Assembly (NCBI GenBank): GCA_017522795.1
Contig: JAFWXZ010000052.1
Coordinates: forward strand, 1-51,199
Length of the DNA stretch: 51,199 bases
Direction of reading: 5' to 3'
Source: Clostridia bacterium
GTDB lineage: Bacteria > Bacillota > Clostridia > Oscillospirales > CAG-272
Shown: piece after piece, positions 51,137 through 51,199 of the stretch
How the letters are laid out: every line of letters begins with the position of its first letter
Numbering within the stretch: position 1 is the first letter of the stretch
Program-made: the position numbers and the translations under genes
The notes under the pieces: generated by a model
Seen by the model: the letters and a program-made list of their open reading frames with translations, nothing else
What the model was told of the DNA's origin: nothing
The model's database searches: none

Positions 51137-51199
51137 ACATTGGATTTAGTTTCTGATAATTGATTAATATCATAATCAAAAAACAAGGACTCCGAGGAG

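Noticed and set aside
1-51199. Genome-wide stop-codon reassignment as the explanation for TGA in uxaC and TAG in mrp
   Set aside because: TGA ends murG, murE, ispDF, uxaA and ispE, and TAG ends murF and the gene at 13196, each at the expected protein length, so both remain stop codons; site-specific recoding or mutation is left.

Overview
The window looks like a chromosomal segment of an anaerobic, spore-forming member of the Bacillota, class Clostridia. The evidence is a spoIIGA-sigE pair, a PASTA-type SpoVD/FtsI transpeptidase, WhiA, PPi-type phosphofructokinase, ClpE, an S-box SAM riboswitch and near-consensus sigma-A promoters, nearly all with 17-bp spacers. I cannot name a genus. Most of the window is core genome; the accessory parts are small.

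Layout. Positions 1-10837 (minus strand) hold a division and cell-wall (dcw) cluster read as mraZ, rsmH, a small membrane gene in the ftsL slot, spoVD, murE, murF, mraY, ftsW, murG and the 5' part of ftsZ. It starts at a promoter with MraZ operator boxes and lacks murD, murC, ftsQ and ftsA. Positions 11195-13954 hold ispDF, rpe and a nuclease-like gene, with a candidate small RNA antisense to the ispDF end. Positions 14107-18108 hold a hexuronate operon uxaB-uxaA-uxaC; uxaC has an in-frame TGA where homologues have cysteine. Positions 18201-20345 hold tRNA-Leu(GAG), two tandem structured tRNA-like RNAs each with its own terminator, an AT-rich orphan membrane gene, and a decayed copy of the tRNA 3' end. 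This resembles the remains of a small element at a tRNA.

Positions 20389-26826 hold a TMEM164/YwaF-like membrane gene, rpsT, dgt, the rpsF-ssb-rpsR operon (minus), and ispE with a methyltransferase. Positions 26830-34168 hold hslO, a superoxide-dismutase-like gene, pfp, a Gly-rich membrane protein, metK under a SAM riboswitch, and the DUF951-ruvA-ruvB operon (minus). Positions 34428-46230 are a long plus-strand run: nusB, a Kae1/TsaD-like gene, xseA, xseB, tlyA, argR, recN, murB, whiA, dnaE and a CvpA-like gene. Positions 46280-51136 hold clpE, an Mrp/ApbC gene with an in-frame TAG, and spoIIGA-sigE, with a Spo0A/sigma-A-like promoter.

How it fits together. The dcw genes plus the distant murB make and polymerise lipid II at the septum. 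ispDF and ispE are adjacent steps of the MEP isoprenoid pathway that feeds undecaprenyl phosphate. The uxa genes take galacturonate to 2-keto-3-deoxygluconate. SpoIIGA processes pro-sigma-E during sporulation. The observations most worth following are the TGA at the HxH metal site of UxaC, the tandem covarying tRNA-like RNAs, and the minus-strand small RNA between ispDF and rpe. All calls come from reading sequence; no database or folding program was run.
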